A DNA stretch of 64,000 nucleotides from Desulfolithobacter dissulfuricans (GCF_025998535.1 NZ_AP024233.1:1463219-1527218), one strand, 5' to 3'; shown: positions 19,646-29,560, counted from the first letter of the stretch. The notes: generated by a model not told the origin, from the letters alone. Program-made: numbers and translations.

Positions 19646-21214
19646 TTAATCCCCACCTAACTGGCCGATCAACTGCCTGGGATCAATATTCCACGGCAGC
19701 ATGGCCTCGCAATCCTCCAGGGTGGCAGCCAGGGGTATCTTCTCGAAGATGTAGCGCAGGTAGCTGTAAGGCTCCTGTCCATTGGCCCTGGCTGTCTCGA
19801 CCAGGCTGTAGATCAGGGCGCTGGCCTCTGCTCCTTCCGGAGTACCTGAAAAGAGCCAGTTCTTGCGGCCGACTACAAAGGGGCGGATACTGTTTTCTGC
19901 TCTGTTGTTGTCCATGGACAGCCTCCCATCTTCCAGGTAGCCCACAAGACGATCCCACTGGCGCAGGGAGTAGGAAATGGCCTGGCCGAGTAACCCCTTG
20001 GGCGGTGTCTGGGAGGATCTTTTCACCAGCCATCTGTAAAAGTCATCCAGGATCGGCCTGGACTGTTCCTGGCGCAGCCGATGGATCTCCTCCCGGATAA
20101 GCCCTGTTTTCTTCCACTTCTTTTCCAGGCTGTAGAGCCTGGAGATATAACCCAGTGCCTTGTCCGCACTGCCGCGTTTTCTGTTTTTGCCCTGAGCCCT
20201 GACCACATCCTTGAACTTACGTCGTGCGTGTGCCCAGCAGCCGACATGTCGGATCCCATCAACCTGGTCAAGAAAATCATAACCGGAATAGCCGTCTGTC
20301 TGCACGTATCCCCTGAAACCATCGAGGAAGTTCCTGGCCACATCTCCGCTCCGGGTCGGATGGTACTGATAGATCAACACCTGCCTGTCGGGATCTCCCC
20401 TTTGAAAGATCCACATGTAGGATTTTGACGTCGGCTTTCGGCCCGGCTCCTTCAGGACCTGGACCGTGGTCTCATCGGCATGGATATAAGACCCGGCAAG
20501 AACTTCCTCCTGGAGCAGGTTGAGCAGGGGCTGGCAGGCTTTGGCCACCTGCATGGCCCAGTTGCACATGGATGCACGTGACAGTTCCACCCCAATGCGG
20601 GCAAACAGCTTTTCCTGCCGGTAAAACGGCAGGTGGTCAACAAATTTTGCCACCAGGATATGGGCCAGCAACCCAGCCGTGGCAATGGACTTCGGGATAA
20701 TCTGTGCCGGCGGCGGAGCAACCTTTACTGTCGGCCCCTCGTCCTGCACGCCTTCACAGTTCCTGCAGGCATACTTGGGACGGATATGACGAATCACCTG
20801 CACCCGGGCCGGAACGATATCGAGCTGCTCGGACACCTCCTCCCCTATGCGGGTCAGCTCGCAGCCACAGCCACAGATCCTGTCCTGTTCCTCCAGATCA
20901 TGGACAACCTCAACCCGGGGAAGATCCTCGGGCAGAGGCTTTCGGCCGCGCTTCCTGCGGGTATGACCAGCGACCTCAACCCCAGGGTCGGCAGGCTCCA
21001 CCTCCGAAGGCTCGGGCATATCGAACAGGGGCAGTTGGACCTTGTTGTTAACAACAGGAGTTTTTTCGCTCGTGCGACTGAACAGCAAGGCCCTCAGATG
21101 GCGGATCTGCTCGTGCAGGATACTGGTTTCCCGGTCATGGCGCTCAAGGACCTCAATCAGGATCTGCTTGAGCTGTTCGCTGTCTTCGGGTAATGTGGAT
21201 ACGTCTATTTTCAT
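19646..21214 (-). CDS. tnpC: IS66 TnpC transposase
   Basis: DDE transposase of the IS66 element, 522 residues. An N-terminal helical region (SEQLKQILIEVLERHDRETS) with a leucine-rich coiled-coil look is followed by a zinc-finger-like part (CGCGCELTRIGEEVSEQL and CRNCEG). The catalytic domain has HADETTVQVL with a catalytic Asp, HVGCWAHARRKF, and the C-terminal NNRAENSIRPFVVGRKNWLF, with the catalytic Glu in NRAENSIRP. A short C-terminal IS66_C tail is present. Length is normal, with no interruption. Confidence 0.93.
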   Translation of the reverse strand: MKIDVSTLPEDSEQLKQILIEVLERHDRETSILHEQIRHLRALLFSRTSEKTPVVNNKVQLPLFDMPEPSEVEPADPGVEVAGHTRRKRGRKPLPEDLPRVEVVHDLEEQDRICGCGCELTRIGEEVSEQLDIVPARVQVIRHIRPKYACRNCEGVQDEGPTVKVAPPPAQIIPKSIATAGLLAHILVAKFVDHLPFYRQEKLFARIGVELSRASMCNWAMQVAKACQPLLNLLQEEVLAGSYIHADETTVQVLKEPGRKPTSKSYMWIFQRGDPDRQVLIYQYHPTRSGDVARNFLDGFRGYVQTDGYSGYDFLDQVDGIRHVGCWAHARRKFKDVVRAQGKNRKRGSADKALGYISRLYSLEKKWKKTGLIREEIHRLRQEQSRPILDDFYRWLVKRSSQTPPKGLLGQAISYSLRQWDRLVGYLEDGRLSMDNNRAENSIRPFVVGRKNWLFSGTPEGAEASALIYSLVETARANGQEPYSYLRYIFEKIPLAATLEDCEAMLPWNIDPRQLIGQLGGD

Positions 21215-21272
21215 AGACGTATATGTAACATATCATACTGTTTTTTCAAGATTTTTATGTAAAAAACGTGCT

Positions 21273-21626
21273 TTACACCACCGATTCATAGCGCAGTTCT
21301 TCATGGCCACGGCATCGGTCCAGGGACAGGCCATCCAACAGCCAGGCCAGCTCCCGACCCCTGATGGCAAGAACCTCTGCCTCGGTCTGCGGCCAGCTGA
21401 ACCGATCCTTTTCCAGCCGTTTGTGCCACAGGCAGAATCCGTTGCTGTCCCAGTAGAGCACCTTGACCATATCCCGCTTCCGGTTGCAGAATCCGAACAG
21501 ATGACCGGACAAGGGGTCCAGTTCCAGCTCCTCGGCAACCAGAATGGACAACCCGTTGATCGACTTGCGCATGTCTGTTGGACCCGGGGCGATATAGACC
21601 CGGACAGAACTTGCGGGAAAAAACAT
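21273..21626 (-). CDS. tnpB: IS66 TnpB (accessory protein)
   Basis: A 117-residue IS66 Orf2 protein beginning MFFPASSVRVYIAPGPTDMR, with the family features DMRKSINGLS, LFGFCNRKRDMVKVLYWD and GFCLWHKRLEKDRF. Required for transposition in studied IS66 elements; biochemical role unclear. Its ATG overlaps the tnpA stop (TAATG), so translation is coupled. The frame is open upstream but only this start fits the family. Confidence 0.92.
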   Translation of the reverse strand: MFFPASSVRVYIAPGPTDMRKSINGLSILVAEELELDPLSGHLFGFCNRKRDMVKVLYWDSNGFCLWHKRLEKDRFSWPQTEAEVLAIRGRELAWLLDGLSLDRCRGHEELRYESVV

Positions 21627-21976
21627 TATCGCTGCTCCAGGACCGCCAGCAACCTGGAAAGGGCAGAAGGCGAAAAGTCGTTTTCCACTTCCACGGTCAG
21701 GTTGCCGGGCAGGCAGGTAATCCGCAATGGAGCAGATCCTCTCTGGACACGAGTCCGGCAGGCACCATGTAAAACACCGGCGGGAACCAGTCTCCTCTCC
21801 TGATTGCCATCGGTGCGGCCCAGCTTTCGGCACCAGTAGGTCAGGGCATGGTAGGATACTCCCCTCCGGCGACAGTACTCGGCCCGACTCAGACCGCTCC
21901 GATCAAGTGCTTTTACATGGGCCTGCCAGTGGTGCTGGCCAAGTGCATCATTTACCTGCTCGTTCTTTCTGCTCAT
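21626..21976 (-). CDS. tnpA: IS66 TnpA (accessory DNA-binding protein)
   Basis: The 116-residue Orf1 protein has a helix-turn-helix region typical of IS66 TnpA: WQAHVKALDRSGLSRAEYCR, then SYHALTYWCRKLG. The start at 21976 is chosen because AGGAGG lies seven bases upstream; an ATG nine codons earlier is less likely. It ends in the TAATG overlap with tnpB. Confidence 0.88.
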   Translation of the reverse strand: MSRKNEQVNDALGQHHWQAHVKALDRSGLSRAEYCRRRGVSYHALTYWCRKLGRTDGNQERRLVPAGVLHGACRTRVQRGSAPLRITCLPGNLTVEVENDFSPSALSRLLAVLEQR

Positions 21977-22066
21977 ACGCAACCTCCTGTGAATAGGTAT
22001 CATGGTTGCTTGACAGTATGGCAGAACTTACCGTGTTATTGAAGATGCGGTTCTTTTTGCGCTTAC

Positions 22067-22091
22067 CAACGACAACTACGGTCATCTTGAA
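22067..22091 (+). repeat. 25-bp direct repeat at right end of IS66
   Basis: Identical to 19610-19634 and continuous with the remaining GGDEF coding sequence (GGTGACGAATG follows). Confidence 0.8.
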
Positions 22092-22544
22092 GGTGACGAA
22101 TGTTTGAAAAAGGTCGCAGCAAAGCTCAAAGGCCTGGTTAATCGTCCTGGTGATCTTGTTGCTCGATACGGGGGAGAGGAATTTGTGGCAGATAACTGTC
22201 GGCGGTCAATTGAGGAATTACAGATTCCTCATAGCTTCTCAAAAGTCGCAGATGTGGTAACAATAAGTGTTGGTTTTTGCACAGTTGTTCCTGAAAAAGG
22301 GACTGATCCAGGCTTGGTTATTGATGCCGCTGATCATGCCCTTTATAAAGCCAAAGAGGGCGGCAGAAACAGGGTAGAGCAAGTTGTGATCAACTCGTGA
22401 ACTTCACAATGCTTAGCCCATGGAGGTCCCCCGGTTGTCAAGGGGCAAAAGCAGCCAGGAGCGATAAATCCGTTACGCTCTGCAGTCGTATGGGCTGATC
22501 GTTTTATGAAATTGGGCTCTTCGACGTTTCATGTGGGGATTTAA

Positions 22545-22586
22545 GGTGTTTCCGGAGAGTTACTTTCCGGGAGCACCTATTTTTTT
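22545..22586 (+). terminator. Hairpin with T run between the GGDEF remnant and dxs
   Basis: GGTGTTTCCGGA pairs imperfectly with TTTCCGGGAGCACC around GAGTTAC and is followed by TATTTTTTT. The T run overlaps the 3' end of convergent dxs. The same T-rich junction is found at the duplicated dxs fragment at 17.56 kb. Confidence 0.6.
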
Positions 22587-24490
22587 GTCTGCTGCAGTAC
22601 TTCCAGGGCACCTTTAATGATTCCAGGCGCGTCGATGCCGGAGTTTTTCCACAGGACCGGCTGGGGTGCATGCTCGATGAACTTGTTGCCGTAGCCGAGG
22701 ATCCTGGTCGGCACCTGGAGGTGGATTTCGCTGAAAAGCTGGAGGACCGCTGAGCCAAACCCGCCTTTCTTGACATTATCCTCGATGGTCACCACGTGGC
22801 CGGTCTTTTCCGCCCAAAGGCTGATCAGGTCCTTGTCCAGCGGTTTGACAAACCGGGGATTGATCACTGCGGCGCTGACGCCGAGCTTTTCCAGCCCCTC
22901 TGCGGCTTCCATGGCCGGGTAGACGCGGTTGCCGATGGGCAGCAGCAGAACATCGCTGCCCTCGCGGAGTAGTTCGCCCCGGCCTGTCTCGATTTTTTTG
23001 AACTCGGAATCAAGCTCCACCCCTTCACCGCTGCCCCGGGGATAGCGGATGGCCATGGGGCCTTCACTGTTGACGGCCGAATAGAGCATGTGCTGGAGCT
23101 CGTTCTCATCCTTGGGCGCCATGAGGGTGAGGTTGGGGATGTAGCGGAGAAAGGAGAGGTCGAATACGCCGTGATGGGTCGGGCCATCATCGCCGACCAC
23201 ACCGCCCCGGTCCAGGGCAAAGATGACTGGCAGGTCCGGCAGGCAAACGTCATGGATAACCTGGTCCAGAGCCCGCTGCATGAAGGTGGAGTAGACCGCT
23301 ACCACCGGTCTGAGCCCTTCCATGGCCAGTCCGGCGGCAAAGGTTACCGCGTGCTGCTCGGCAATACCGACGTCAAAGAACCGGTCGGGAAACTGTTCGC
23401 TGAACGGGGCAAGACCTGTTCCGGCGGGCATGGCGGCGGTAATCGCCGTGATTCGCTCATCTTCCCGGGCCAGGCGGCAGATGGTGTTGCCGAAAACCTT
23501 GGTATAGGAGATGGGCCCGGACGAGGGCTTGGGCTTGCCGGTGGCGATATCAAAGGGGCCGACCCCGTGATAGTTGCCGGGCTTTTCCTCGGCCGGCTTG
23601 TATCCCTTGCCCTTGGTGGTCAGCACGTGAACCAGGATCGGCCCCTGGCCATGTTCGCGTACATTTTCCAGGGTCTCGATAAGGGCATCGAGTTCATGAC
23701 CCGGGATGGGGCCGATGTATTCGAACTTCAGGGCCTCGAACAGCATGCCCGGGGTGAAGAATCCCTTGAGACTCTCCTCGCTCTTTTTCAGGACCGCCAG
23801 GATGTTCTCGCCCACCGAGGACAGAGACTTGAGCCGTTCTTCAAGGTGCTGCTTGAGCCGGGTCATGGTCTTGCCGGTGAGCTTGCGGCTCAGAAAGCTG
23901 GACATGGCCCCCACGTTTGGGGAGATGGACATCTCGTTGTCATTGAGAATGACAATGAGGTCCTTGTCCAGGTGGCCGGCCTGGTTGAGTCCTTCAAAGG
24001 CCAGCCCGGCGGTCATGGAGCCGTCGCCGATTACGGCAATGACCTTGGACCGGTCCTTCTTGAGATCCTTGGCCGTGGCCAGGCCGAGACCATAGGAAAT
24101 GGAGGTGGAGCTGTGGCCGGTTTCCACCACATCGTATTCACTCTCGCTGCGCTTGGGAAACCCGGAGATACCGTGCTGCTGGCGCAGGGTGTGGAACCTC
24201 TCCCTCCGGCCGGTGATCAGTTTGTGGGCATAGGCTTGGTGGCCCACATCCCAGATCAGCTTGTCTTCCGGCGTGTTGAAGACATAGTGCAGGGCCAGGG
24301 TGAGCTCGACAACGCCTAGGCAGGGGGCCAGGTGGCCGCCGGTGGTAGCGACGGTCTGGATGATGGTTTCACGGATTTCCCGGGCCAGGTCGGTGAGTTC
24401 GTCCAGGCCGAGACGGCGCAGGTCGTCCGGTGAATCTATGTTGTCCAGCAGTCGGGTCTGCTGTTTTCCTGGTGCGTTCATAATAAGCAT
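22577..24490 (-). CDS. dxs: 1-deoxy-D-xylulose-5-phosphate synthase
   Basis: Condenses pyruvate and glyceraldehyde-3-phosphate, the first step of the methylerythritol phosphate isoprenoid pathway. The 637-residue thiamine-diphosphate enzyme has [13 protein letters not shown], the TPP motif [15 protein letters not shown] with later NDNEMSI, the central [15 protein letters not shown] and the transketolase C-domain ending [11 protein letters not shown]. Two in-frame ATGs (24490 and 24481) are possible starts. It follows xseB by 45 bases. Its last 150 bases are duplicated at 17.6 kb. Confidence 0.96.
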   Translation of the reverse strand: MLIMNAPGKQQTRLLDNIDSPDDLRRLGLDELTDLAREIRETIIQTVATTGGHLAPCLGVVELTLALHYVFNTPEDKLIWDVGHQAYAHKLITGRRERFHTLRQQHGISGFPKRSESEYDVVETGHSSTSISYGLGLATAKDLKKDRSKVIAVIGDGSMTAGLAFEGLNQAGHLDKDLIVILNDNEMSISPNVGAMSSFLSRKLTGKTMTRLKQHLEERLKSLSSVGENILAVLKKSEESLKGFFTPGMLFEALKFEYIGPIPGHELDALIETLENVREHGQGPILVHVLTTKGKGYKPAEEKPGNYHGVGPFDIATGKPKPSSGPISYTKVFGNTICRLAREDERITAITAAMPAGTGLAPFSEQFPDRFFDVGIAEQHAVTFAAGLAMEGLRPVVAVYSTFMQRALDQVIHDVCLPDLPVIFALDRGGVVGDDGPTHHGVFDLSFLRYIPNLTLMAPKDENELQHMLYSAVNSEGPMAIRYPRGSGEGVELDSEFKKIETGRGELLREGSDVLLLPIGNRVYPAMEAAEGLEKLGVSAAVINPRFVKPLDKDLISLWAEKTGHVVTIEDNVKKGGFGSAVLQLFSEIHLQVPTRILGYGNKFIEHAPQPVLWKNSGIDAPGIIKGALEVLQQTKK

Positions 24491-24535
24491 AATCCTGCCG
24501 GATCAGAGCTGGTTCGGTCCGCTAAAGCCAACACG

Positions 24536-24778
24536 CTAGGCCCCGCCCCCGTCGTCCACCTCGTCCTCAAACGGAACCGTGGTCAGGTTGTTGTCTTTCT
24601 TGAGGAGAAGGTCCACCCGCAACCTGGCTTCTTCCAGTTTTTCACTGCAGAAGCTAACCAGGGAGATACCTTCGTCGAATTTTTTCAGACTCTTCTCCAG
24701 CGGCAGTTCACCTTCTTCGAGTTCAGTGGTGATCTGTTCCAGGCGCCGCAGGGCGCTTTCAAAGGTTTTTTGAGCCAT
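24536..24778 (-). CDS. xseB: Exodeoxyribonuclease VII small subunit
   Basis: Small helical subunit of exonuclease VII, which degrades single-stranded DNA. The 80-residue protein starts [20 protein letters not shown] and has the family core [19 protein letters not shown]. Start at 24778 is chosen by family length; the frame is open much further upstream but unlike XseB. Neighbouring xseB and dxs is a common arrangement; the frequent intermediate ispA is absent here, as is xseA. Confidence 0.93.
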   Translation of the reverse strand: MAQKTFESALRRLEQITTELEEGELPLEKSLKKFDEGISLVSFCSEKLEEARLRVDLLLKKDNNLTTVPFEDEVDDGGGA

Positions 24779-24973
24779 ATGCAGACAGCCTTGCAACCCG
24801 GGGTTGCAGGAGCGGTGTATCGCGTTTAGTATGGATGTCGGAAATGTGTTGTCTTCCCGATACAGTACTGGGGAAGAGGCTAAATAACGGAGCCCATGTT
24901 CCGGCGTGTTCATGTACACGTTGGCAAAAATTACATACTAAACAGTAACTACAAGGTTTTCAACTCCTGTTTT

Positions 24974-25900
24974 ATGGGTGCGGACGAGTTAACAGCTTTC
25001 ATCAACTGGCTAACGGTGGAAAAGGGGTATTCACCCCACACCGTTTCCGGATACCACCGTGATGTTCGGGAGTTTCTCGAGACCGTCGGCCCGGTGACCG
25101 ATCTGGGTCAAATAGGCGGCCAGGAGGTGCAGCGGTTCGTGGCGTCACTCTACGGGACCAATGCCAGTGCCTCGGTGGCCAGAAAACTCTCCGCCCTGCG
25201 CACCTTTTTCCGCTTTCTCTCGCGGGTGGGTATTCTCGATCACGACCCCCTGGCCGGCATTGCCAATCCACGGCTGGCCAGGTATATTCCCACCTTCCTC
25301 ACCGTGGACGAGGTCTTTACCCTGCTCGAGGAACCCGGGCCCCAGGACAGGTTCGGTGACCGGGATCGTGCCCTCATGGAGCTTATGTATTCCACCGGCA
25401 TGCGGGTGTCCGAAATTGTCTCCCGCAACATGGCAGACCTTGATTTTGAGTCCATGGTGGTTACTGTGCGGGGAAAGGGCAACAAGGAGCGGATCGTGCC
25501 TTTTGGTAACGCTGCGGCCGAGGCCCTGGGCAGGTGGTTCAAGCAGCGGGAAGGGCTTATCATGGGGCGGCTTTCCCGGGGGCAGGCAGCCGAGAAGGAG
25601 GCCCTGTTCCTGAACAGCCGCGGCACCCGGCTCACGGCCCGCAGTGTGGAGCGGATTATCCGCGGTTATGGTGAACGGGCCGGCATCGCCACGACGGTGA
25701 CCCCGCATGCCCTGCGGCACTCCTTTGCCACCCATCTGCTGGAGATGGGTGCCGATCTGCGGGTGGTCCAGGAGCTGCTCGGGCATGTCTCCCTGTCCAC
25801 AACCCAGAAATACACCCATATAAATATGGATCACCTCAACCGGGTTTACGACCAGGCCCATCCCCTGGCCAGCCGGAAAACTGACAACAACCAGTCCTGA
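24974..25900 (+). CDS. xerC: XerC/XerD-type tyrosine recombinase
   Basis: Site-specific recombinase that resolves chromosome dimers at dif. The 308-residue protein has an N-terminal SAM-like core-binding domain (FINWLTVEKGYSPHTVSGYH) and a catalytic domain with the Arg box MYSTGMRVSEI, the HALRHSFATHLLEMGADL box with His and Arg, and LLGHVSLSTTQKYTHI, where the Tyr is the nucleophile. The ATG at 24974 is the family-consistent start; the longer frame is discarded. The xer-hslV-hslU order is seen in several bacteria, favouring XerC, but XerD cannot be excluded. Confidence 0.88.
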   Translation: MGADELTAFINWLTVEKGYSPHTVSGYHRDVREFLETVGPVTDLGQIGGQEVQRFVASLYGTNASASVARKLSALRTFFRFLSRVGILDHDPLAGIANPRLARYIPTFLTVDEVFTLLEEPGPQDRFGDRDRALMELMYSTGMRVSEIVSRNMADLDFESMVVTVRGKGNKERIVPFGNAAAEALGRWFKQREGLIMGRLSRGQAAEKEALFLNSRGTRLTARSVERIIRGYGERAGIATTVTPHALRHSFATHLLEMGADLRVVQELLGHVSLSTTQKYTHINMDHLNRVYDQAHPLASRKTDNNQS

Positions 25901-25962
25901 AGGGAAGCGCCCGCGGTCCGACCATGCAGCGCACCGTCAGGAGAGAGAAAAAGAAATAAGAT

Positions 25963-26496
25963 ATGAAAAAGATACGTTCGACGACCATCCTTGCCATCCG
26001 CCACAAAGGCGAGGTGGTGGTGGCCGGTGACGGCCAGGTCAGCCTTGGGGCCACGGTTATCAAGCATCAGGCCAGGAAAGTGCGGCGGCTCTACCATGAC
26101 CGGGTCATCACCGGCTTTGCCGGGGCTACCGCCGATGCCTTCACCCTCTACGACCGGCTGGAACAGAAGCTGGAACAGTTTAACGGCAACCTGATGCGGG
26201 CCTCGGTGGAGCTGGCCAAGGACTGGCGTACCGACCGGATGCTCAGACGCCTGGAGGCGATGATGGTGGCCGTGGATGCCAAGACCTCGCTGCTGCTGTC
26301 CGGGACCGGGGATGTCATCGAGCCGGATAACGGTATCCTGGCCATCGGTTCCGGCGGCCCCTATGTTCAGGCTGCGGCCACGGCCCTGATAAATCACAGC
26401 GACATGGATGCCGAGTCCATTGCCAGGTCCGCCATGGAGATTGCGGCCTCGATCTGTGTCTATACCAATTCAAACATTGTTATCGAAAAGATATGA
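25963..26496 (+). CDS. hslV: ATP-dependent protease proteolytic subunit HslV
   Basis: Threonine protease forming a dodecamer capped by HslU. The 177-residue protein begins [20 protein letters not shown]; the catalytic Thr should be the one exposed in TTILAIR, so a six-residue leader (longer than in E. coli) must be removed. Other features are GDGQVSLG and [13 protein letters not shown]. The stop overlaps the hslU start (ATGA), giving translational coupling. Confidence 0.95.
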   Translation: MKKIRSTTILAIRHKGEVVVAGDGQVSLGATVIKHQARKVRRLYHDRVITGFAGATADAFTLYDRLEQKLEQFNGNLMRASVELAKDWRTDRMLRRLEAMMVAVDAKTSLLLSGTGDVIEPDNGILAIGSGGPYVQAAATALINHSDMDAESIARSAMEIAASICVYTNSNIVIEKI

Positions 26497-27935
26497 AAGA
26501 ACAGTCTGAACAGGAAATAAGAAATTCCCTGACCCCGCGGCAGACGGTCAGGGAGCTGGACCGCTATATCATCGGCCAGGCCGAGGCCAAGCGCTCGGTG
26601 GCCATTGCCCTGCGGAACCGGTGGCGGCGGCAGCAGGTGGCTCCGCCCCTGCGCGAGGAGATAGCGCCCAAGAATATCATCATGATCGGACCCACCGGCG
26701 TGGGCAAGACCGAGATCGCCCGCCGTCTGGCCAATCTGGCCCAGTCGCCCTTTATCAAGGTGGAGGCATCCAAGTTCACCGAGGTGGGGTATGTGGGCCG
26801 TGACGTGGAGTCCATGATCCGTGACCTGACCCAGCTGGCCATCAACATGGTGCGCAAGGAAGAGCAGGAAAGGGTGGCGGAAAAAGCCACGGCCATGGCC
26901 GAGGAGCGGATTCTCGATCTGCTGCTGCCGTCCGGCCCGGCGCCTGCAGCGCCCCCATCCCGGGCTGACAACAATATCTTTGCTCTGGGTTCGGGAGAAC
27001 CTGCGGTCCAGGATACGGCCGGTGACAACGGTCAGGCTGGCGCCATGTATTCGACCCGGGAAAAGTTCCGCCAGATGCTGCGCGAGGGCAAGCTTGACGA
27101 TCGGACCGTTGAAATGGCGGTCTCCGCCACTCCGTCCATGCCCATGGTGGAGGTCTTTTCCTCTTCCGGCATGGAGGACATGCAGTCGTCGCTGCAGGAT
27201 GCCTTTTCAAAGATTTTTCCGAAAAAGCAGCAGCGCCGCAAGGTCAAGGTGCCCGAAGCCCTGGAACTCCTGAAAAAGGAAGAGGCCGAGCGACTCATCG
27301 ACATGGAAACCGTGGTCGAAAAGGCCATCCGGCGGACCGAGCAGTCCGGAATCATCTTTCTGGACGAGATCGACAAGATCGCCTCCCGCGGCGGCGGAGG
27401 GTCCAGTTCGCCCGAGGTTTCGCGGGAGGGGGTACAGCGGGACCTCCTGCCCATTGTCGAAGGGGCCACAGTGACCACCAAGTATGGACCGGTCCGGACC
27501 GATCATATTCTTTTTATCGCCTCCGGGGCCTTTCACCTGGCCAAGCCTTCGGATCTGGTACCGGAGCTGCAGGGCCGCTTTCCCATCCGGGTGGAACTGC
27601 ATGCCCTGGGGGAGGAGGAGTTCTTCCGTATCCTGACCGAGCCGCAGAATGCTCTGGTCAAGCAGTACATCGCCCTGATGGCCACCGAGGGGATCAAGCT
27701 GGTCTTTGAGGAAGAGGCAATCAGGGAGATGGCCCGCATTGCCGTGGATGTGAATGAAAAGACCGAGGACATCGGGGCCCGACGGCTGCACACCATCATG
27801 GAGCGGGTTCTGGACGAGGTTTCCTTTGACGCCCCGGACCGTGGCGAGGAGGAGTTTATCATCACCCGGGAATATGTGCGCCGGCAGCTGGCCGACATCT
27901 CGGAAAATGAAGACCTGAGCCGATATATCCTGTAG
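26493..27935 (+). CDS. hslU: ATP-dependent protease ATPase subunit HslU
   Basis: AAA+ unfoldase partner of HslV. The 480-residue protein has [17 protein letters not shown] at the N-terminus, Walker [16 protein letters not shown], the GYVGRDVES pore loop, an intermediate I domain, Walker [12 protein letters not shown] and the C-terminal sensor-2 region ending in LSRYIL, the tail that inserts into HslV. Length is normal. Confidence 0.96.
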   Translation: MKEQSEQEIRNSLTPRQTVRELDRYIIGQAEAKRSVAIALRNRWRRQQVAPPLREEIAPKNIIMIGPTGVGKTEIARRLANLAQSPFIKVEASKFTEVGYVGRDVESMIRDLTQLAINMVRKEEQERVAEKATAMAEERILDLLLPSGPAPAAPPSRADNNIFALGSGEPAVQDTAGDNGQAGAMYSTREKFRQMLREGKLDDRTVEMAVSATPSMPMVEVFSSSGMEDMQSSLQDAFSKIFPKKQQRRKVKVPEALELLKKEEAERLIDMETVVEKAIRRTEQSGIIFLDEIDKIASRGGGGSSSPEVSREGVQRDLLPIVEGATVTTKYGPVRTDHILFIASGAFHLAKPSDLVPELQGRFPIRVELHALGEEEFFRILTEPQNALVKQYIALMATEGIKLVFEEEAIREMARIAVDVNEKTEDIGARRLHTIMERVLDEVSFDAPDRGEEEFIITREYVRRQLADISENEDLSRYIL

Positions 27936-27982
27936 GATTAATAGTTGTCATATACGATAAAACAACAAGATAAAAAGAAAAC

Positions 27983-28513
27983 ATGAAGCTTATTATAGAC
28001 CCTGAGCTGAAGTATTGTCCCCAGTGCCACGATGAATACCGGGCCGACATCACCACCTGCGCCAGCTGCAACGTGGAGCTGCTCACCGGCGAACAGATGC
28101 AGGCCTTGCAGGAGCAGAAAAACCGGAAGCGGTCGAACCGACCCATGGAAATCGGCCCGGATGACGAGATAGTGCCGGTCCGCAAGGCTTCTGTGATCGA
28201 GATAAAGCAGCTTCAGGTGCGACTGGAGCGGGAGGGAATTCCTTCCCTGGCCTTGCAGGACAACGCGGGTTCCTGTGGCAAGGGGTGCTGCGGCACCGAC
28301 CTGATTCTCCATGTCCGGTCGGAAGACATGCAGGAAGTGATGGAATTCCTGGCCCGCGACTACGTGGAATCCACCGGCCTCGAGGAACATGACACCAGCC
28401 ATGTGGACGCGGTCTTCAATGTCGGTGCGGAAAAGGCCACCTGTCCGGCCTGCGGCTGCAACTTCCCGACAACCACCACCACCTGCCCTGACTGCGGCCT
28501 CTGTTTCGGGTAG
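27983..28513 (+). CDS. Zinc-ribbon protein with a DUF2007-like middle
   Basis: A 176-residue protein with two Cys-rich ends. N-terminal CPQCHDEYRADITTCASCNVEL and C-terminal CPACGCNFPTTTTTCPDCGL look like zinc ribbons. The middle (about residues 55-125) resembles the DUF2007 signal-transducing fold (IEIKQLQVRLEREGIPSLAL) but includes an extra Cys-rich CGKGCCG insert. No membrane segment or signal. It follows hslU by 47 bases. Function unknown; metal binding is inferred from the Cys pattern. Confidence 0.72.
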   Translation: MKLIIDPELKYCPQCHDEYRADITTCASCNVELLTGEQMQALQEQKNRKRSNRPMEIGPDDEIVPVRKASVIEIKQLQVRLEREGIPSLALQDNAGSCGKGCCGTDLILHVRSEDMQEVMEFLARDYVESTGLEEHDTSHVDAVFNVGAEKATCPACGCNFPTTTTTCPDCGLCFG

Positions 28514-28777
28514 CCAGGGCGCCTCTTTCCGGCCGCCTGTTTTCGGTCAGGTATGGTGGTTGTCATCAAGTGTCGTTTTTTCGTAATCGCGGATATTTCC
28601 AACAAGCCGGATTTTCGATATTTTTGACAGGTCGTGAGCCCGCGTTCCTTGTAAGGCAATAAATTGCTCCGATGATATATCCTGGCCAGATGAAATAATT
28701 TTGTCAACGTCGGAGCCCCGGATAGCGGCCAAAGAATCACTGTTCTTTCCGGCGGGCAGGTCCAGACCGATTCAAGC

Positions 28778-29533
28778 GTGGTGGATACAAGAGAGGTCAC
28801 TGTGGACGGGACTGGCAGCCTGGTGCACGTTACCGACACTACCTTGACAACAGAGTCCCTGAACACCATTAACGGAGGGGTCTTTGAAGAGACTGATTCG
28901 ACGCTCAATGTGACAGGTAACACCACCCTGATCGAAAATAACGGGCAACTCATACTCAATGGAGGTATTTACAACGAATCGGGCGATTTTATTCTCATAG
29001 ATTCCATGCTGGGCGGGACAGATCCTCTCATGAATATTGGTGGTGATTTCTCGGTCACAGGGACGAGCACTATTGTCTTCAACGAAACGGCCATACTGTC
29101 TGTTGGTGATGACCTGCTTTTTGACGCAGATAGTTATGCAGGATTTGACATGGGATCGGTGTTGATAGAAATGACCGGCACATCGGATGACGAGGGCAAC
29201 GGCAATGTTCTTGACCTGGACGACGACTTTGTTCTTGGAGGGTTGAACGTTGCCGACGGCCTGACCCTTGTCCTGATGGACGACCTGGTGGTGGATGAAC
29301 TCGAGTTTCTGGGAGTCGGTGCCATTGATCTCAACGGTTTCGACCTGACGGTTGCATCCTCGTTTTCCGGCGAGGTTTCCCAGATCATCACCGGCCATGG
29401 AGGCGCCTTTATCTATAGCAATAATGCACCGGTACCTGAACCGGCAACAATGCTGCTCTTTGGCACCGGCCTGGCCGGTCTGGCCGGATTCTGTTTTAAA
29501 ACAAGAGGAAAAAACCGCGATAGGGCAGGTTGA
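28778..29533 (+). CDS. PEP-CTERM sorting-domain protein, 5' end apparently missing
   Basis: PEP-CTERM proteins are exported and processed by an exosortase in exopolysaccharide-producing bacteria. The C-terminus is canonical: VPEPATMLLFGTGLAGLAG, a hydrophobic helix, then a basic end (KTRGKNR). The passenger is repetitive, rich in Asp, Thr and Gly with beta-helix-like repeats (NTTLIENNGQLILNGGIYNE). No signal peptide is present. The coding frame continues upstream of this GTG as SGQRITVLSGGQVQTDSSVV until a TGA near 28692, with no plausible start, so the gene is probably 5'-truncated. Bases 28514-28690 show nothing else. Confidence 0.7.
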   Translation: MVDTREVTVDGTGSLVHVTDTTLTTESLNTINGGVFEETDSTLNVTGNTTLIENNGQLILNGGIYNESGDFILIDSMLGGTDPLMNIGGDFSVTGTSTIVFNETAILSVGDDLLFDADSYAGFDMGSVLIEMTGTSDDEGNGNVLDLDDDFVLGGLNVADGLTLVLMDDLVVDELEFLGVGAIDLNGFDLTVASSFSGEVSQIITGHGGAFIYSNNAPVPEPATMLLFGTGLAGLAGFCFKTRGKNRDRAG

Positions 29534-29560
29534 TTCCAGACGTTTTTTGTCCCACCGCTC

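Larger units (their letters stand above)
19635..22066. mobile_element. IS66-family insertion sequence, apparently intact
   Basis: The 2432-bp element carries tnpA, tnpB and tnpC on the minus strand. Ends are GTAACCGCAAATTAA (left) and, on the opposite strand, GTAAGCGCAAAAAG (right); both start with the GTAA expected of IS66 ends and match at nine of the first ten bases. All three frames are full length, so it may still move. The flanking direct repeats are 25 bp. Confidence 0.85.
19592..22400 (+). pseudogene. GGDEF (diguanylate cyclase) gene remnant interrupted by IS66
   Basis: Left piece 19592-19634 encodes DFFKLYNDNYGHLE; right piece 22067-22400 repeats NDNYGHLE and continues GDECLKKVAAKLKG, then RYGGEEF and a C-terminal VTISVGF motif. 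Deleting the IS66 element and one 25-bp repeat restores one frame. Besides the insertion, the part before DFFK is missing and about a dozen residues after GGEEF are lost (EEFVADNCRRSIEE). It is therefore dead for several reasons. The sequence resembles the GGDEF domain of the intact gene at 30.6 kb. Confidence 0.85.

Noticed and set aside
28690-28695. UGA upstream of the PEP-CTERM frame as another selenocysteine codon
   Set aside because: The sequence before this UGA does not resemble any coding sequence or signal peptide and no SECIS-like hairpin follows.
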